Below are positions 41,578 to 51,958 of a stretch of DNA of 64,000 nucleotides, piece after piece. The number at the start of each line of letters is the position of its first letter. Position 1 is the first letter of the stretch. Both the position numbers and the translations under genes were made by a program. The notes below the pieces were generated by a model. The model did no database searches. It saw only the letters and a program-made list of their open reading frames with translations, and was not told the DNA's origin. Origin of the DNA: Symsagittifera roscoffensis (Eukaryota; Xenacoelomorpha; Acoela; Convolutidae); NCBI RefSeq assembly GCF_963678635.1, contig NC_087070.1, positions 3,539,157-3,603,156 on the forward strand. The letters are read 5' to 3'.

Positions 41578-44412
41578 TCAGAAAAAGTTGTCGACCAGCT
41601 GTACATTGTCTAAAATGTAATTTCTTTTGAAAACCTTTAAAAATTTTGACAGCTGTTCTTGAGAGTACGTTTCGATTTTATCGGGTAGGAGTTTATTTGA
41701 CATCAAAAAATTGAAACATTTAACGATTTTGCATGAAAGGGAGTTTTCCATAGTTTTTGTCCTACAGCGATAAAACGGAATCATTCCGTTAGAAGTAGAA
41801 CGTGTATTTCGTTTATTACTATAATTACTGACGTTTAGAAAATCAAGAGGTGAACGTTTTAAATATTGAAAAATGGTTTCTTTAAAAAGTTGCGTTAAAT
41901 AAATTTCATGAACTGTATCAATGCCCAGATCATTAAACTTTGTTGTTATGTGATCGTATTTGCGTTTGAAGAATATAGTACGGAGAATTCTTTTCTGGCA
42001 GATATAAATTTTTTCTAAATTTGTTTTGCTAGTACTCCCATAAACAAGCAGACCATATGAAATTATAGGTACCACATATGCCAGGTAGAACTTTAACAGC
42101 ATTTTGCGAGAAAAAGCTACCCTGCCCTTATACATAATTCCGTTAAATCGGCCTAGTTTTCTGCACACAGTTTCAACATGGTCTGTAAATTTGAGTTGAC
42201 TATCAATGATAACACCCAAGTATTTGAAACAATTTGTAAATCCTATGTTTTCACCCGCAAGTGAAAAGTCATTATCCAAACATTGTTTACCAAATGGTAA
42301 GATTTTACATTTTGTAGAGCTTATCGACAATTTATTTCGCACACACCAGTCATCTGTTTTCAGCAAATCATTTTTAAAGTAATCATTTACCCTTGTTGTT
42401 GGGAAAGAAGCAAGAATAGCAGTGTCGTCCGCAAAAAGACTTAATTCCGATTTTGAAACAATTTTATTTATGTCGTTAATGTAAAGTAAGAAAAAAAGGG
42501 GTCCAAGAACAGAGCCCTGCGGAACTCCGTACGATATTACCTGTTGCCTAGAAGTACCGTTCGAATTAACAACAAATTGTTGTCTGTTTGTCAAATAACT
42601 TAATATCAATTTGTTGAATTTTCCTCTAAAACCGTACGCGCATAATTTTTCCAGAAGAATGCAATGGTTAACTGTATCAAATGCTTTTCTCAGATCAATA
42701 AAAAGTGCCAAGCCCATATTTTTTGTCTCAATCGTTTTTCGCATGAATTCAGTAACTCGTAGGACAGCATGGATACAAGAATGTTTTTCGCGGAAACCAA
42801 ACTGTTCCGGTATTATAATATTGTTTTTGTTAATGAAAACTAGCATTCTTTTATAAATTATTTTTTCAAAAATTTTGCTAAAAACTGTCAAAAGACTAAT
42901 AGGTCGATAATTACTGGGATTTTCTTTTTCTCCTTCTTTCAGAAAAGCGACAATTTTTGCAATTTTACAAGTATCTGGAAAATATGCTGTATCAATACAT
43001 TTATTAAAAACGTTTGCCAGGAAAACAGATATGACTGGTGAACATAATTTAATCATTTTAGTTGAAAGACCATCATGACCACTTGAAGTTTTAGTTTTTA
43101 AGGCCCCTATTACCTTAAACACTTCATGTTCATCCGTTTTAAAAATTACAAAACTTGATATGTTTCTGTCTAAGTTTTGAGAAGCAGAACCAACAAGTGG
43201 CAGAGAATTGCTCAGGTGCTTACCAATATTGACGAAGAAATCATTAAGTAAGTTGGGTTCAATCTCTTTTTGGGCTGGTTTTCGTTTTCCACAAAAACGA
43301 TTAAAAGCTTGAAACATTTGTTTTGATGATGTACATTTTTCAATTTTCTTATCATGATAGTCTCTTTGAGCACGCCTAATTGCCATTTTTACCTTATTTC
43401 TAAACATTCGGAAGCAATTAATTTTCTCTAGTGAAGGTTTCTTAATCATTTTGGCATGAAGACGATCTCTCTTTTTACACATTTTTTTGATATCATTGGT
43501 GATCCAGTCTTTGTGTTTTTTCCTTAGTAATGTTTGTTGGGGGCAAAAACGGTCAAAAACATCCAGACACATTTTTGTTAAATCGGTCAACATGTCATCA
43601 ATTGTTGCCATATTGCAATTATTGAGATTTTGATGCAAAACAAACAAGAATTTCAAAATATTTTCATTTCTGTTCAAGATTTTCAAGTTTCGACCTATCT
43701 TAAAATTGTCACTATCATCCAAAAAAGGTCCAATAGAGGCAACTAGCGCATAATGATCACTTAGAGAAGTTTTTAAAGTAGTTACGCTCATATCATATTT
43801 ACTGATGATATGATCAATACAGGTAGAACTAGATGCGGTTTCTCTTGTTGCTTCACTATTTGATATGAAGAATCCAAAAAAACTAAGTATCAATTTATAT
43901 TCATCAATTAATCGAGAATTGCGCGACACGTCCAGAATATCTAAATTCATATCTCCCACAATGATTGAGTTCTGACATTGTTTTGAATTCAAATTCACGA
44001 GTAAATCCTCAAATTGCGTTAAGAAATGCTTTGAATTGATTGATGGCGGTCGATACATCAAACAAACGTTTAGTTTCTGTTTACTTCCTAGAGTTAAAGT
44101 TAAGACAACATTTTCTAGTTCATTCGATAAAATTTCGTGCGAAAAGTCAATTTGATTTTTTATGAAAAATGCTAAACCCCCACCCCTACTTTTTTGACGG
44201 TTAACAAAAACTCCTTCTTGGTAGCCGTCCAAGTTATAAAGTTCCAAGGGATCATTGTCACTTAACCAAGTTTCGCATAAGGCAACGACATATGGTTGCC
44301 ATTTTAGTGAAGCAACAAGAATTTTTAATTGGTCATGATGGTTGCGCAGTGATTGAATATTTAAGAAAAGTATGTCCCCGTCGTTACCCATTAGAAATCC
44401 CTTTAAAATCAA
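41578..44412 (-). CDS. LINE ORF2: endonuclease and reverse transcriptase, intact
   Basis: An uninterrupted frame of 944 codons. Residues 1-230 are an APE-type endonuclease: LNIQSLRNHHDQL, VALCETWLSDN (Glu), RGGGLAFFIK, CLMYRPPS, IVGDMNLDILD and SLSDHYALVAS, with the catalytic Glu, Asp, Asn and His all present. Residues about 470-740 are the reverse transcriptase: FLKEGEKENPSNYRPISLL, LFIDLRKAFDTVNH, ISYGVPQGSVLGPLFFLLYI and LSLFADDTAILASF (catalytic Asp pair). The C-terminal part has no RNase H domain. Motif wording and an ORF1 of this type place it in the broad CR1/L2/Jockey group, but the clade is not fixed. Both ORFs are open, so this copy is young and may be able to move. It lies in sense orientation in an intron of the FN3 gene. 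Confidence 0.92.
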   Translation of the reverse strand: MILKGFLMGNDGDILFLNIQSLRNHHDQLKILVASLKWQPYVVALCETWLSDNDPLELYNLDGYQEGVFVNRQKSRGGGLAFFIKNQIDFSHEILSNELENVVLTLTLGSKQKLNVCLMYRPPSINSKHFLTQFEDLLVNLNSKQCQNSIIVGDMNLDILDVSRNSRLIDEYKLILSFFGFFISNSEATRETASSSTCIDHIISKYDMSVTTLKTSLSDHYALVASIGPFLDDSDNFKIGRNLKILNRNENILKFLFVLHQNLNNCNMATIDDMLTDLTKMCLDVFDRFCPQQTLLRKKHKDWITNDIKKMCKKRDRLHAKMIKKPSLEKINCFRMFRNKVKMAIRRAQRDYHDKKIEKCTSSKQMFQAFNRFCGKRKPAQKEIEPNLLNDFFVNIGKHLSNSLPLVGSASQNLDRNISSFVIFKTDEHEVFKVIGALKTKTSSGHDGLSTKMIKLCSPVISVFLANVFNKCIDTAYFPDTCKIAKIVAFLKEGEKENPSNYRPISLLTVFSKIFEKIIYKRMLVFINKNNIIIPEQFGFREKHSCIHAVLRVTEFMRKTIETKNMGLALFIDLRKAFDTVNHCILLEKLCAYGFRGKFNKLILSYLTNRQQFVVNSNGTSRQQVISYGVPQGSVLGPLFFLLYINDINKIVSKSELSLFADDTAILASFPTTRVNDYFKNDLLKTDDWCVRNKLSISSTKCKILPFGKQCLDNDFSLAGENIGFTNCFKYLGVIIDSQLKFTDHVETVCRKLGRFNGIMYKGRVAFSRKMLLKFYLAYVVPIISYGLLVYGSTSKTNLEKIYICQKRILRTIFFKRKYDHITTKFNDLGIDTVHEIYLTQLFKETIFQYLKRSPLDFLNVSNYSNKRNTRSTSNGMIPFYRCRTKTMENSLSCKIVKCFNFLMSNKLLPDKIETYSQEQLSKFLKVFKRNYILDNVQLVDNFF

Positions 44413-44470
44413 AAATAAAGCTTTAACACAGGAAAAAAAGAGATATTTTTCTGATGTTCAGAAACTCTTT

Positions 44471-45400
44471 TTAATTTTCAGGTTGATCTTTTTCTTCGCT
44501 GCTGCCCATATTATCATCGCTAACAACATCACCACTGGTAGTCATTTTCTTAGGAGGTGGAGAATGGCTTTCAATGAGTTTTTCCACCAAACAGCATAGT
44601 TTATCAAGTTTCCGCTCTTGTATATCATTTTGCGATTCATGACTATCCGGTGATCTAAAAGCCACGTTCCTTTTCCTTTTCCCCGGAGTTCCCAAAAAAG
44701 AATAAGATTTTGGATATTGAACATCGTCGGAATCAGCAGCATTTTGAATAACATCCGTATATTTTTCATTGTCAGTAGTTACTGAGATATCATTTCCCAT
44801 ATAAATATCGACATCCTTCTTGTTATCAATTGGTTGCCATCTGCCATATGAATTGTACTTTTTAATCTGGACTTGATTCTTATGAGTAGATGCTAGTAGA
44901 TTTTTGTCCCGTCTGCAGTAGTTCATAATTTCCCTATCTTTTTCTGCCAATAGTTCGTTTACATGAATTTTATTTCCAGTTAAATCATCCCAAAAATCGA
45001 ATCTCTTATTCCATACAGCATCTCGCTGGTGATTATACAAAAACTTGACAATAATCGGACGATTTCGACCTTTACCTGGTAAATAATGACACGCGACGAT
45101 GTCCTGGGGCTGAATTGAAATATTTACTGACCTTAGTATCTTCACAATTGAATGGACAGGGTACTCACCACCATCCGACACACCATGAAATGTTAAACAC
45201 ATAAATGAGGAATACCTTTCCACTTTCGTAACTCTTTTTTCCAACTCATGATTGTCGTAAAGAAGCCTGTCATTCTCACCCCGTAATTCTATAATTTCAT
45301 TCTGTTGGGAATCGATCTGTTTTATTAATTGCTCAAGAAGTAATCTAACAGAGTCTCCATTATTCAAATCCGTCAAAGAAAGTTTTTGCAGTAAGGCCAT
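44471..45400 (-). CDS. LINE ORF1: coiled-coil and RRM-like nucleic-acid-binding protein
   Basis: A frame of 309 codons that ends 58 bp before ORF2. Residues about 15-65 have heptad-like spacing (LLEQLIKQIDSQQNEIIELR, LLYDNHELEKRVTKVERYS), typical of ORF1 trimerisation helices. Residues about 65-165 (FMCLTFHGVSD, VKILRSVNISIQPQDIVACH, RPIIVKFLYNHQRDAVWNKR) match the RRM-like domain found in ORF1 of L1- and CR1-type elements. The C-terminus is acidic and Ser-rich, with a possible basic patch GKRKRN. No zinc knuckle is seen. In such elements ORF1 packages element RNA. Confidence 0.85.
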   Translation of the reverse strand: MALLQKLSLTDLNNGDSVRLLLEQLIKQIDSQQNEIIELRGENDRLLYDNHELEKRVTKVERYSSFMCLTFHGVSDGGEYPVHSIVKILRSVNISIQPQDIVACHYLPGKGRNRPIIVKFLYNHQRDAVWNKRFDFWDDLTGNKIHVNELLAEKDREIMNYCRRDKNLLASTHKNQVQIKKYNSYGRWQPIDNKKDVDIYMGNDISVTTDNEKYTDVIQNAADSDDVQYPKSYSFLGTPGKRKRNVAFRSPDSHESQNDIQERKLDKLCCLVEKLIESHSPPPKKMTTSGDVVSDDNMGSSEEKDQPEN

Positions 45401-45500
45401 ATTGAATTGTTGAAAGCGAACGTATTTTAAACGAAGATTTTATGCAGCAAACGTAAAAAGAACAACGCGACTGTTTCTTAGCTCATTTTCAGTTCTGTCT
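45401..45500 (-). promoter_or_regulatory. LINE 5' UTR, 100 bp
   Basis: The element begins at about 45500, next to the 5-bp duplication GAGTT (45501-45505). The 5' UTR is short (about 100 bp) and should hold an internal promoter if the copy is complete. No specific box was recognised. The presence of a 5' UTR shows that the copy is not 5' truncated. Confidence 0.6.
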
Positions 45501-45655
45501 GAGTTAGCGGAAATTTAATCCGCCTTAGAAATTCTTCCAAATTGGTTGGAGGAAGCTTTTTTGCCATAATTGATTTATTACTAGGAGCGAAATTTATCAT
45601 TTTGTACTTTATATGGCGTGTGGAGGGATGATTTTCACAAAAAAACTCAGATTAA
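45501..45655 (-). repeat. Fam-1 copy, 5' part, displaced by the LINE
   Basis: GCGGAAATTTAATCCGCCTT through AAATTGGTTGGAGGAAGC and TATATGGCGTGTGGAGGGAT continue the Fam-1 copy that stops at 41420. Removing the LINE and one GAGTT restores the family order at this point. Confidence 0.85.
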
Positions 45656-45688
45656 AAAAAAGGTCAATTAAAAATGGAAGACTAACCT

Positions 45689-46411
45689 ACAAATCGTACA
45701 TCCCACCAAAACAGTCTGCAGTTAAATAATACCCAAGTCCTTCAAGTCTAAATCTACCCCTGCCTTGATCATACGCTAATATTAGTAGAGAATTATAGGA
45801 TTAAAGCGGGGGGTGCGGATTCCATATTTTAGCAACTCAGGTAATTTTTACCTTAAATTACAAATACCGTTGTTGGCTCTTCTATCATTAATAAGCTATA
45901 AACATCACTTTAACGGTGTATCTATTAATTTTCTTCCAAATTTTTTGTGGTCAAGAAATAAGCCGATATGCCAATTTGCACCACATCTGGCCCATTTAAA
46001 CAAAAAAATGGGGCGATTCTACAGAAGCAATTTCTGAATCTGTTTTAGGCTGACCACTTTTCGCATCTGAGTTGTTAAATTAGTTCAATCAAGTGGGAAA
46101 TTTTTGTTTACAAGGACCAGATGTGATGCAAATTGGCAGGTCGGTTTATTTCTCGATCTCAAAAAAAACGTTGTTCCAAGATTGATAGATTACAATGTAA
46201 AAATGATGTTTATAGCTTTTTAACGATAGAAGAGCCAACAAAAGCATTTGTAACCTGTCCGAAAATAGCTTGTGCTGCTTAAAAATCAAGTTTGGACACC
46301 TCTTTATTCCAATCTTTTTCTACTCATATTGGCGTATGGCCATGATAGGGGCAGATTTGGAAGGACTTAGGTATTTTCAACTGCAGAAACTTTTGATGGG
46401 ATGATTTACAA
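45689..46411. mobile_element. Foldback element, about 723 bp, almost wholly palindromic
   Basis: The left arm starts ACAAATCGTACATCCCACCA and contains CTGCAGTT, AAGTCCTTC, CTACCCCTGCCTTGATCATACGC, TTGGCTCTTCTATCATTAA and AAACATCACTTT. The right arm has the reverse complements in the opposite order, ending GATGGGATGATTTACAAGT. The centre lies near 46045. No coding frame. Confidence 0.75.
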
Positions 46412-46579
46412 GTTTCTAAATTTTTAAAACAGTGGGAAAACACGATTTATAGGTCAATGTCTTCCATTTGTTTTTGCTTTTGCGTTTCGGCACAAACACT
46501 TGAGCAAATCGGAAGTCGTTAAGGTGAAAGCGAATAGCAACTGGTTACTGTGAAAGCAGATATCCCATTTCTGGTCTCA

Positions 46580-47335
46580 TTAAGCTACTCAATCTACCCA
46601 GTAATTAATGGACAGATGAGGTCAAGTTCCAACGTTTAACTAGGTACATAATAAAAAATTTTGAGACTAAACCCTCTAAAAACGAGAAATTTTCAGGGCC
46701 TAAATGTCACCCCGTGGCCACAAGGGATCAATGTTTTGACATGCAGTAGAGGGGGTCCAAACAACAAAGTATCTCCAATTTTCAAGTAACAATTCTCGGT
46801 TTATCCTAGTTTAGCAGGTCCGTTATCCCATTGTCATTTTTCCCGAAATATAGATTTTAGCACTGGAAAAATTCATTTGGTATATTTTTCTCAGATGGTT
46901 TTTTCCATGGATTGCGTCTCGTATCCTAAGCCGCTATGAAATCAGTTTGCCTCTGCTTATAATTCTGAGTAAAATGCCTAATTCGGGCACAAATAATATT
47001 TTCCAAAAGTGTAATCATGTTCCGAAAAATGGTCGCCGGAAGTCGGAGGTCGGCCAATTTTTATAGGTCTTGAAAACAAAAGTACAAGACCAAGGGGCAT
47101 AGTATTCCAAATTCAAGCTCCCCTGAACACTTTTGCTTGCCCTAGTGAAGTCATCTCTCCTGTCCGCCTTGTGATATTTATAAAATTAACTATTTTAGTT
47201 CTTTTTGAAGGAGGTTATCTGATTTCGTAACCCTCCCTCTCTAAATTATCTTAGAGTTGGAGCTAATTGGAATCAATTTTGGTCTGTTTTTGCTTGCGTT
47301 TCTACTTAGCTTGTTGATTAACGTTAAAAATAAAA
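46580..47335 (-). repeat. Relic of the gypsy element B 3' noncoding region
   Basis: Short conserved stretches in the same order as 20650-21630: GGTCCGTTATCCCATT, a segment with TGAGTAAAATGCCTAATTCG, GTCGCCGGAAGTCGG, CATCTCTCCTGTCCGCCTT and TTTTGGTCTG...CTTAGCTTGTTGA. Heavily diverged, so older than B1 and B2. Confidence 0.55.
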
Positions 47336-48032
47336 TCGGCTAGAAACAACTGACTGGTTTATTCTACAAAGTTAATAAAAATCAGAAAAAAGTTAAAACG
47401 ATGAAAAAAAAACTATTTTTTTTTGTACTAAAGAAAGGTTTTTCTGAAAAAATCATTGTCAGAACTTTCTGTACATGTAAAATAACTGCATCTCATTGTG
47501 GATTTTATTCAATCAGTCTTTCATCAAATTGTAAAAAAAATTGTATTGGGATATGTGAGTTATCATAACAAGGCCATATCATTCGTGAGGTCAGCTGCAA
47601 TGGTTTATTTCTAAAATGGGTTTTCTAAATAAACAAAAATAGCTACCAATTTTGCGAGTTTTTGGTCGGCAAAGCAACAAAAAGTTGTATGTTGAGGCAG
47701 AGGCTAATCAAAAATTTTGTCGATCATTTTTTTAAGTCGACCAAATTGATTTTCCGAGCACTCCCAAATCACCAAAAAGATCCCTTTTTGACGAAATTTT
47801 CTGCGCCGCAGACACAACTTTGAAAAATCAAGCCAAAAAAGGCGTTCTTAATTTTGTTTTTTGGCGCGCGCTCCCCCCTTAAAATTGGTATTTTGTAAGT
47901 TTGCTTTCTCATCTCGATTCTGATTGGTGAAAATAGTGTTTGCCTGCTAACTGACGAGTATGAATACGTGGTTGTGTGAATTCACATGGCACTGCGAGTT
48001 ATGTTGTATAATGGGATTGATGAGGAACTCAC
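47336..48032. other. Intron sequence downstream of exon 3
   Basis: 47718-47892 is a hAT-N1 fragment (AAGTCGACCAAATTGATTTTCC, TTGGCGCGCGCTCCCCCCTT). 47909-47972 matches one arm of the palindrome at 51471-51650 (TCTCGATTCTGATTGGT, TGACGAGTATGAATACG). The rest is AT-rich. Confidence 0.6.
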
Positions 48033-48163
48033 TGGTGCAGACGATTACAGTCACTTGTGAGATGTCATTGGAGCTGAAATTCGTGTAGATGCCCTGCACT
48101 TGGAAGTTGTACGGCATTCCCGGAAGCATGTTGGAATCGAAGAACTCAGGCGGGTAGGCAGAG
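48033..48163 (-). CDS. Exon 3: second half of FN3-like domain 1
   Basis: Minus-strand acceptor TTGTTCGTTTCAG and donor GTGAGTTCCTC. 131 nt, phase 2 in, phase 1 out, open. It encodes SAYPPEFFDSNMLPGMPYNF then QVQGIYTNFSSNDISQVTVI ending V-C-T. LPGMPYNFQVQGIYTNFSSN is the FN3 F-strand with its L-x-P-x-x-x-Y turn. One sequon, NFS. The C-terminal Cys-Thr recurs at the ends of domains 2-4. Confidence 0.85.
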
Positions 48164-48238
48164 CTGAAACGAACAAGAAACGTTCCAATCTACTCCCAAA
48201 TGGTTCTCTTTAAGTATAAACTCCCTCAGGTACCTAGT

Positions 48239-48581
48239 AACGGATTTAGGGAGGGGGAGGGGTTGGCGGACACCTTTTTGGGTCAGCAAGGGGGATTCGA
48301 CCGCTTGCCGACCCATAGGATCCCCCCTTTGGTACTTTTTAAGAAATCCATTTTTGGCTGACTGGCCCTAAAATTTTTCTAAAAGCGCCTTTGGCGCCAA
48401 TATATACTAACTTTGAAGGGGAGCACTTGCCAAAAAAACGCGATTTAATTAGTACAAATTTTCCAAAAAATGCCCAAAAACCTGTTTTTTGACCTGTTTT
48501 TTTTCAAAAATTTGCCAAAAAAAGGTCGTCAAAATTTTTTAAAAATCCGCCCTCCCCTGAGAAAATCCTAGATCCGCCCCT
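48239..48581 (-). mobile_element. hAT-N1 copy, reverse orientation
   Basis: AACGGATTTAGGGAGGGGG at the left and AAAATCCTAGATCCGCCCCTG at the right, with the interior phrases CGACCGCTTGCCGACCCA and GCGCCTTTGGCGCCAATATA. It lies 75 bp upstream of exon 3 in transcription order. Confidence 0.8.
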
Positions 48582-49558
48582 GTCTCCCCTATAAAGAAAT
48601 AAACCATCGGTTAAGCATATGATAATTTGATACCTAGGAACGAATCTCCTCCCCCTTTGCAAGAGGGGTGGATATAATTAAAGAGATGCTTCAAGACAAA
48701 TATCATTGGCTGTTTTTTTTGTTAACAAACTGTATAGTTAAGATATGAAGTTTTCATCTTATCTGGTTCAATTTCTTCTAAATACCAATATTGAAAATTT
48801 TGACTTTCGACCAACTAGAATGACATAGGAAAAATTTTGAGGCAAAAATTTTGTTTTGTTATAAATGAACAAGGGTAAAAATGTAAGTTCAACGCTCATT
48901 TGTTTTATACGACTTTAAAGTGACGACATCTTTGCGATCGGTTTGGTTGCAACAAATACAGTCGACATTTCAACTAGCATTTTGTGATAAAACGTTTTTT
49001 TACCATTTCAAAGACATCATTACTGGAGATCAAATGACAATAATTTTTTTTACCTGTGATCTTTCTTTTGTAAATTATCAGGGTGGCTTGGTATTTGTTA
49101 ATTTGGCCTGTTGGAAAAATAAACGCGCAATGTATTTTGTTTAAAAACGCCAGCGAAATCTTTCTAAATGCAATTGACGCTAGCTATTTGGTCTAACTGA
49201 TCTATTACTAGATAAAAAAAATATTTTATTCTATGAATACACGCATAAGCAGAACTTTAGCTACAGCGGAAGACTTTCAAAAACAAGTCAGAGTTTCATT
49301 GTATTTTTTGGAAAAACAACTCTACAGACGTTAAAGTTTAATCTGATAGTTCAAAGCTTTGCATTGGTACGAGCTGTCTTGCTAAGTTTTGAAAATAGAT
49401 CAGAAACGAGAGGGTTTATGTTTTGGGTGTATTATGTTTCCAACTAGTGTTTCTGATCAAAATGATAGTTTTTGAAAATAATATAACGCACCACAAAAAC
49501 TTAACGAACGAGCCATAGAATTCAATTTGGAAACATGCCTCACACAGCATTCACTTCC
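48582..49558. other. Intron sequence, no feature recognised
   Basis: AT-rich. A scrap of the Fam-1 5' end may lie at 49355-49385 (AAGCTTTGCATTGGTACGAGCTGTCTTG). No gene. Confidence 0.45.
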
Positions 49559-49972
49559 CGGTGAATTCCCATAGTCCCAATATTCATAGCTCCCAAAATA
49601 AAAAATCAGTCGCATAAGTCCCAAAACTTATTTTCTGGAATTCTGATTGGTTGAAATTTGAGCCAACGAAATTTGTGGATTGAATCTTTACTGTTCAACC
49701 AGCATAAACTCAAGCTGCAGAACAGTGACCGCCGCAGCCGCGCCAATGTGTTGCCAGCTTGCCACCAAAGGGTAGGACTCTATACGAAATTTGGAGCCGG
49801 TTATTGCCGCGAAGCGGCGACGCTTGCGTAGCGCGCCCACCGGCGACCTTAAGCCGAGACTCGGCTAATTTAGTCTTCTGACCAATTGAAAAAATTTGGG
49901 AATTATGCTACTACTTTTTCATTTTGGGACCTATGGGACTAATTTTTCATTTTGGGACCAATGAATACGCAC
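49559..49972. mobile_element. TIR element hAT-N2-like, copy 1
   Basis: Starts GGTGAATTCCCATAG and ends CCAATGAATACGCAC, with arms built from repeated CATAGGTCCCAAAATGAAAA-type motifs. The interior has GAATTCTGATTGGTTGAAAT, CAGTGACCGCCGCAGCCGCG, a GC-rich palindromic piece and GAGACTCGGCTAATTTAGTC. The copy at 63201-63559 shares all of these. No target duplication is visible here. Confidence 0.7.
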
Positions 49973-50004
49973 TAAATTCACAATTGTTCATTTGTATCAT
50001 CATG

Positions 50005-50275
50005 AAAAATTGATCCCATTTGTACCAAAATTATTTATCTCATTTTCTGTTTGGTCGAAATTAGAGCCAATTAATTATCATATTTCAACTGTTCAAATAG
50101 CAGACAACTGAATGGCAGCACAGTGACCGCCTTAACTGCACCAACGTGTTGCTACAGAATGTGGGACTTTCTACCAAAAATAGAGCCGGCTGTCGCCGCG
50201 CGGAAACGCGCGCATAGCGCGCTTACCACCTACCTTAAACGAAAAATGCAAACTACTCGGAATACTAGTCTTGCG
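50005..50275. repeat. hAT-N2-like element, diverged partial copy
   Basis: TTTCTGTTTGGTCGAAATTAGAGCC, CACAGTGACCGCCTTAACTGC, CCAACGTGTTGCTA and GAGCCGGCTGTCGCCGCG follow the order of the two better copies with many changes. Confidence 0.6.
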
Positions 50276-50725
50276 CCAACTAAAAACTTTTGGTACTAAA
50301 GCGATAACAAAAAATAACTGACTTTAAAAAATTTGGTAACAAAAATTCCTGACTTCTTTGAATACTTACCAAATTGAATACTTACCAAATTTCACCTCAG
50401 ACAAATTTTTACGTTGGTAAATTGATGTTTAACTAGGTGTTAAATTGATGTTTAATCGAGAACAGGAAGAAAATTTAAGTAATAAGTAATTATTAATTAT
50501 TTATTAATTAGGTTGTCTACTTTATGAACGGACTCAGTTTAACTACTAGACCGAGAAACGACAAGTTTAGGAAGGAAATAGGAAATAGTCACGTCGTTAA
50601 AGGCATTCTTTTTCTGCCAATCAGAATACAGCAATTTTCATGTTGGCTTGCTGCATAAAATTGCCATTCAGTTGTTTTTAAATGTGGTTTTTAATTTGTG
50701 CACTTGGTTTAGTTACGCAGCAATA

Positions 50726-51456
50726 CAGTGCTGAGTTAAATTATCCGGACAAAACGAACAAAACTTGAATTTTTAAACTCGTTTTTCTCAAATGGGGATA
50801 AGATTAGACAAAAAGTGAAGAGAAAAAAAGTTTCTTAGAATTTCACCAGAATTAATATGGTGCCAGTTTTTCTCCGAAATTCTCAACAAAATTTTTACCC
50901 CAAAAATGGGTCATTTTTTTTCAATTAATCGAAAATTACGCTGAAACTACTTTGTTAATTAATTTTGATGAGAAAATTATATCACAGGAAGCCTCTCACG
51001 CAGCTCAACAAAGTTTATGAAAGGTTAAATCTCCAAAAATTTGCGAAAATTGATTAAAATTTATTTTTAAAAAGAGATTCTGGGTTTTATCGAGTAAAAT
51101 CACATTTATTGACTATCAAGTGAAATTTTTTTCTCTTCTACTGGTTTTTGGAGATTTAATCCTTCTTAAACTTTGTTGAGCTGCGTAAGAGGCTTCCTGT
51201 GATATAACTTTCTTATCAATTAACAAAGTAGTTTCAGCGTAATTCTTGATTAATTGATAAAAGCCAAAATGACCCATTTTTGGGGTAAAATTTTTGTTGA
51301 GAATTTTGGAGGAAAATGGCACCATATTAATTCTGGTGATATTCTAAGCAATTTTTGTTCTCTTCACTTTTTGTCTAGTCTTAACCCAATTTGAGAAAAA
51401 CGCGTTTGAAAATTCAAGTTTTGTTCGTTTTGTCCGGATAATTTAAATCAGCACTG
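50726..51456. mobile_element. Tc1/mariner-like foldback element with TA target duplication
   Basis: 731 bp between two TA dinucleotides (50724-50725 and 51457-51458). Left end CAGTGCTGAGTTAAATTATC, right end GATAATTTAAATCAGCACTG. The arms match over about 320 bp each (for example CTCACGCAGCTCAACAAAGTT against AACTTTGTTGAGCTGCGTAAG), leaving a loop of only ~75 bp. CAGTG ends and a TA target are usual for Tc1/mariner. No transposase. Confidence 0.8.
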
Positions 51457-51470
51457 TATTTAGACAATCG

Positions 51471-51650
51471 CGTATTCAGACATGTCAGTTTTTAGACAAA
51501 TACTGTTTTAACCAATCAGAATCGAGACAAGGAAGAAATTAACAAATAATTATTATTTATTTTGGATTATTTATGTCTTTTCTCGATTCTGATTGGTTCA
51601 TACGGTATTTGTCTAAATACTGACGAGTATGAATACGCGTTTGTCTAAAT
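51471..51650. repeat. Long palindrome, arms about 65-75 bp
   Basis: CGCGTATTCAGACATGTCAG ... CCAATCAGAATCGAGAC faces CTCGATTCTGATTGG ... CTGACGAGTATGAATACGCG. It lies 13 bp to the right of the Tc1-like element. A single arm of the same sequence lies at 47909-47972. Confidence 0.7.
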
Positions 51651-51958
51651 ACAGACAGCACTCCACTTGGTTTGTTATAGATAGAAGAAAATTTTACACA
51701 TGGTCTCAATTTTTTTCGGGACTTTTTCTTATTTCGCTTGAGTTTCCAACAATCAAAATATGAAAGCAGAAAGCAAAATGCTCCAAATTGATTGGATAAA
51801 ACTAATATCGGTTGAAACTGATGAACAATTTGAGCGAATTGAAAATATGTCTTTTTTTCTTTTAAAAAAAGCAAAATAATTTGAGAAAAATTTAAAAGAT
51901 GCCCATTTTTCCCTAAAAACAAAAAATATATAAACCTTAAACCCCCCAGTTAACCTAC

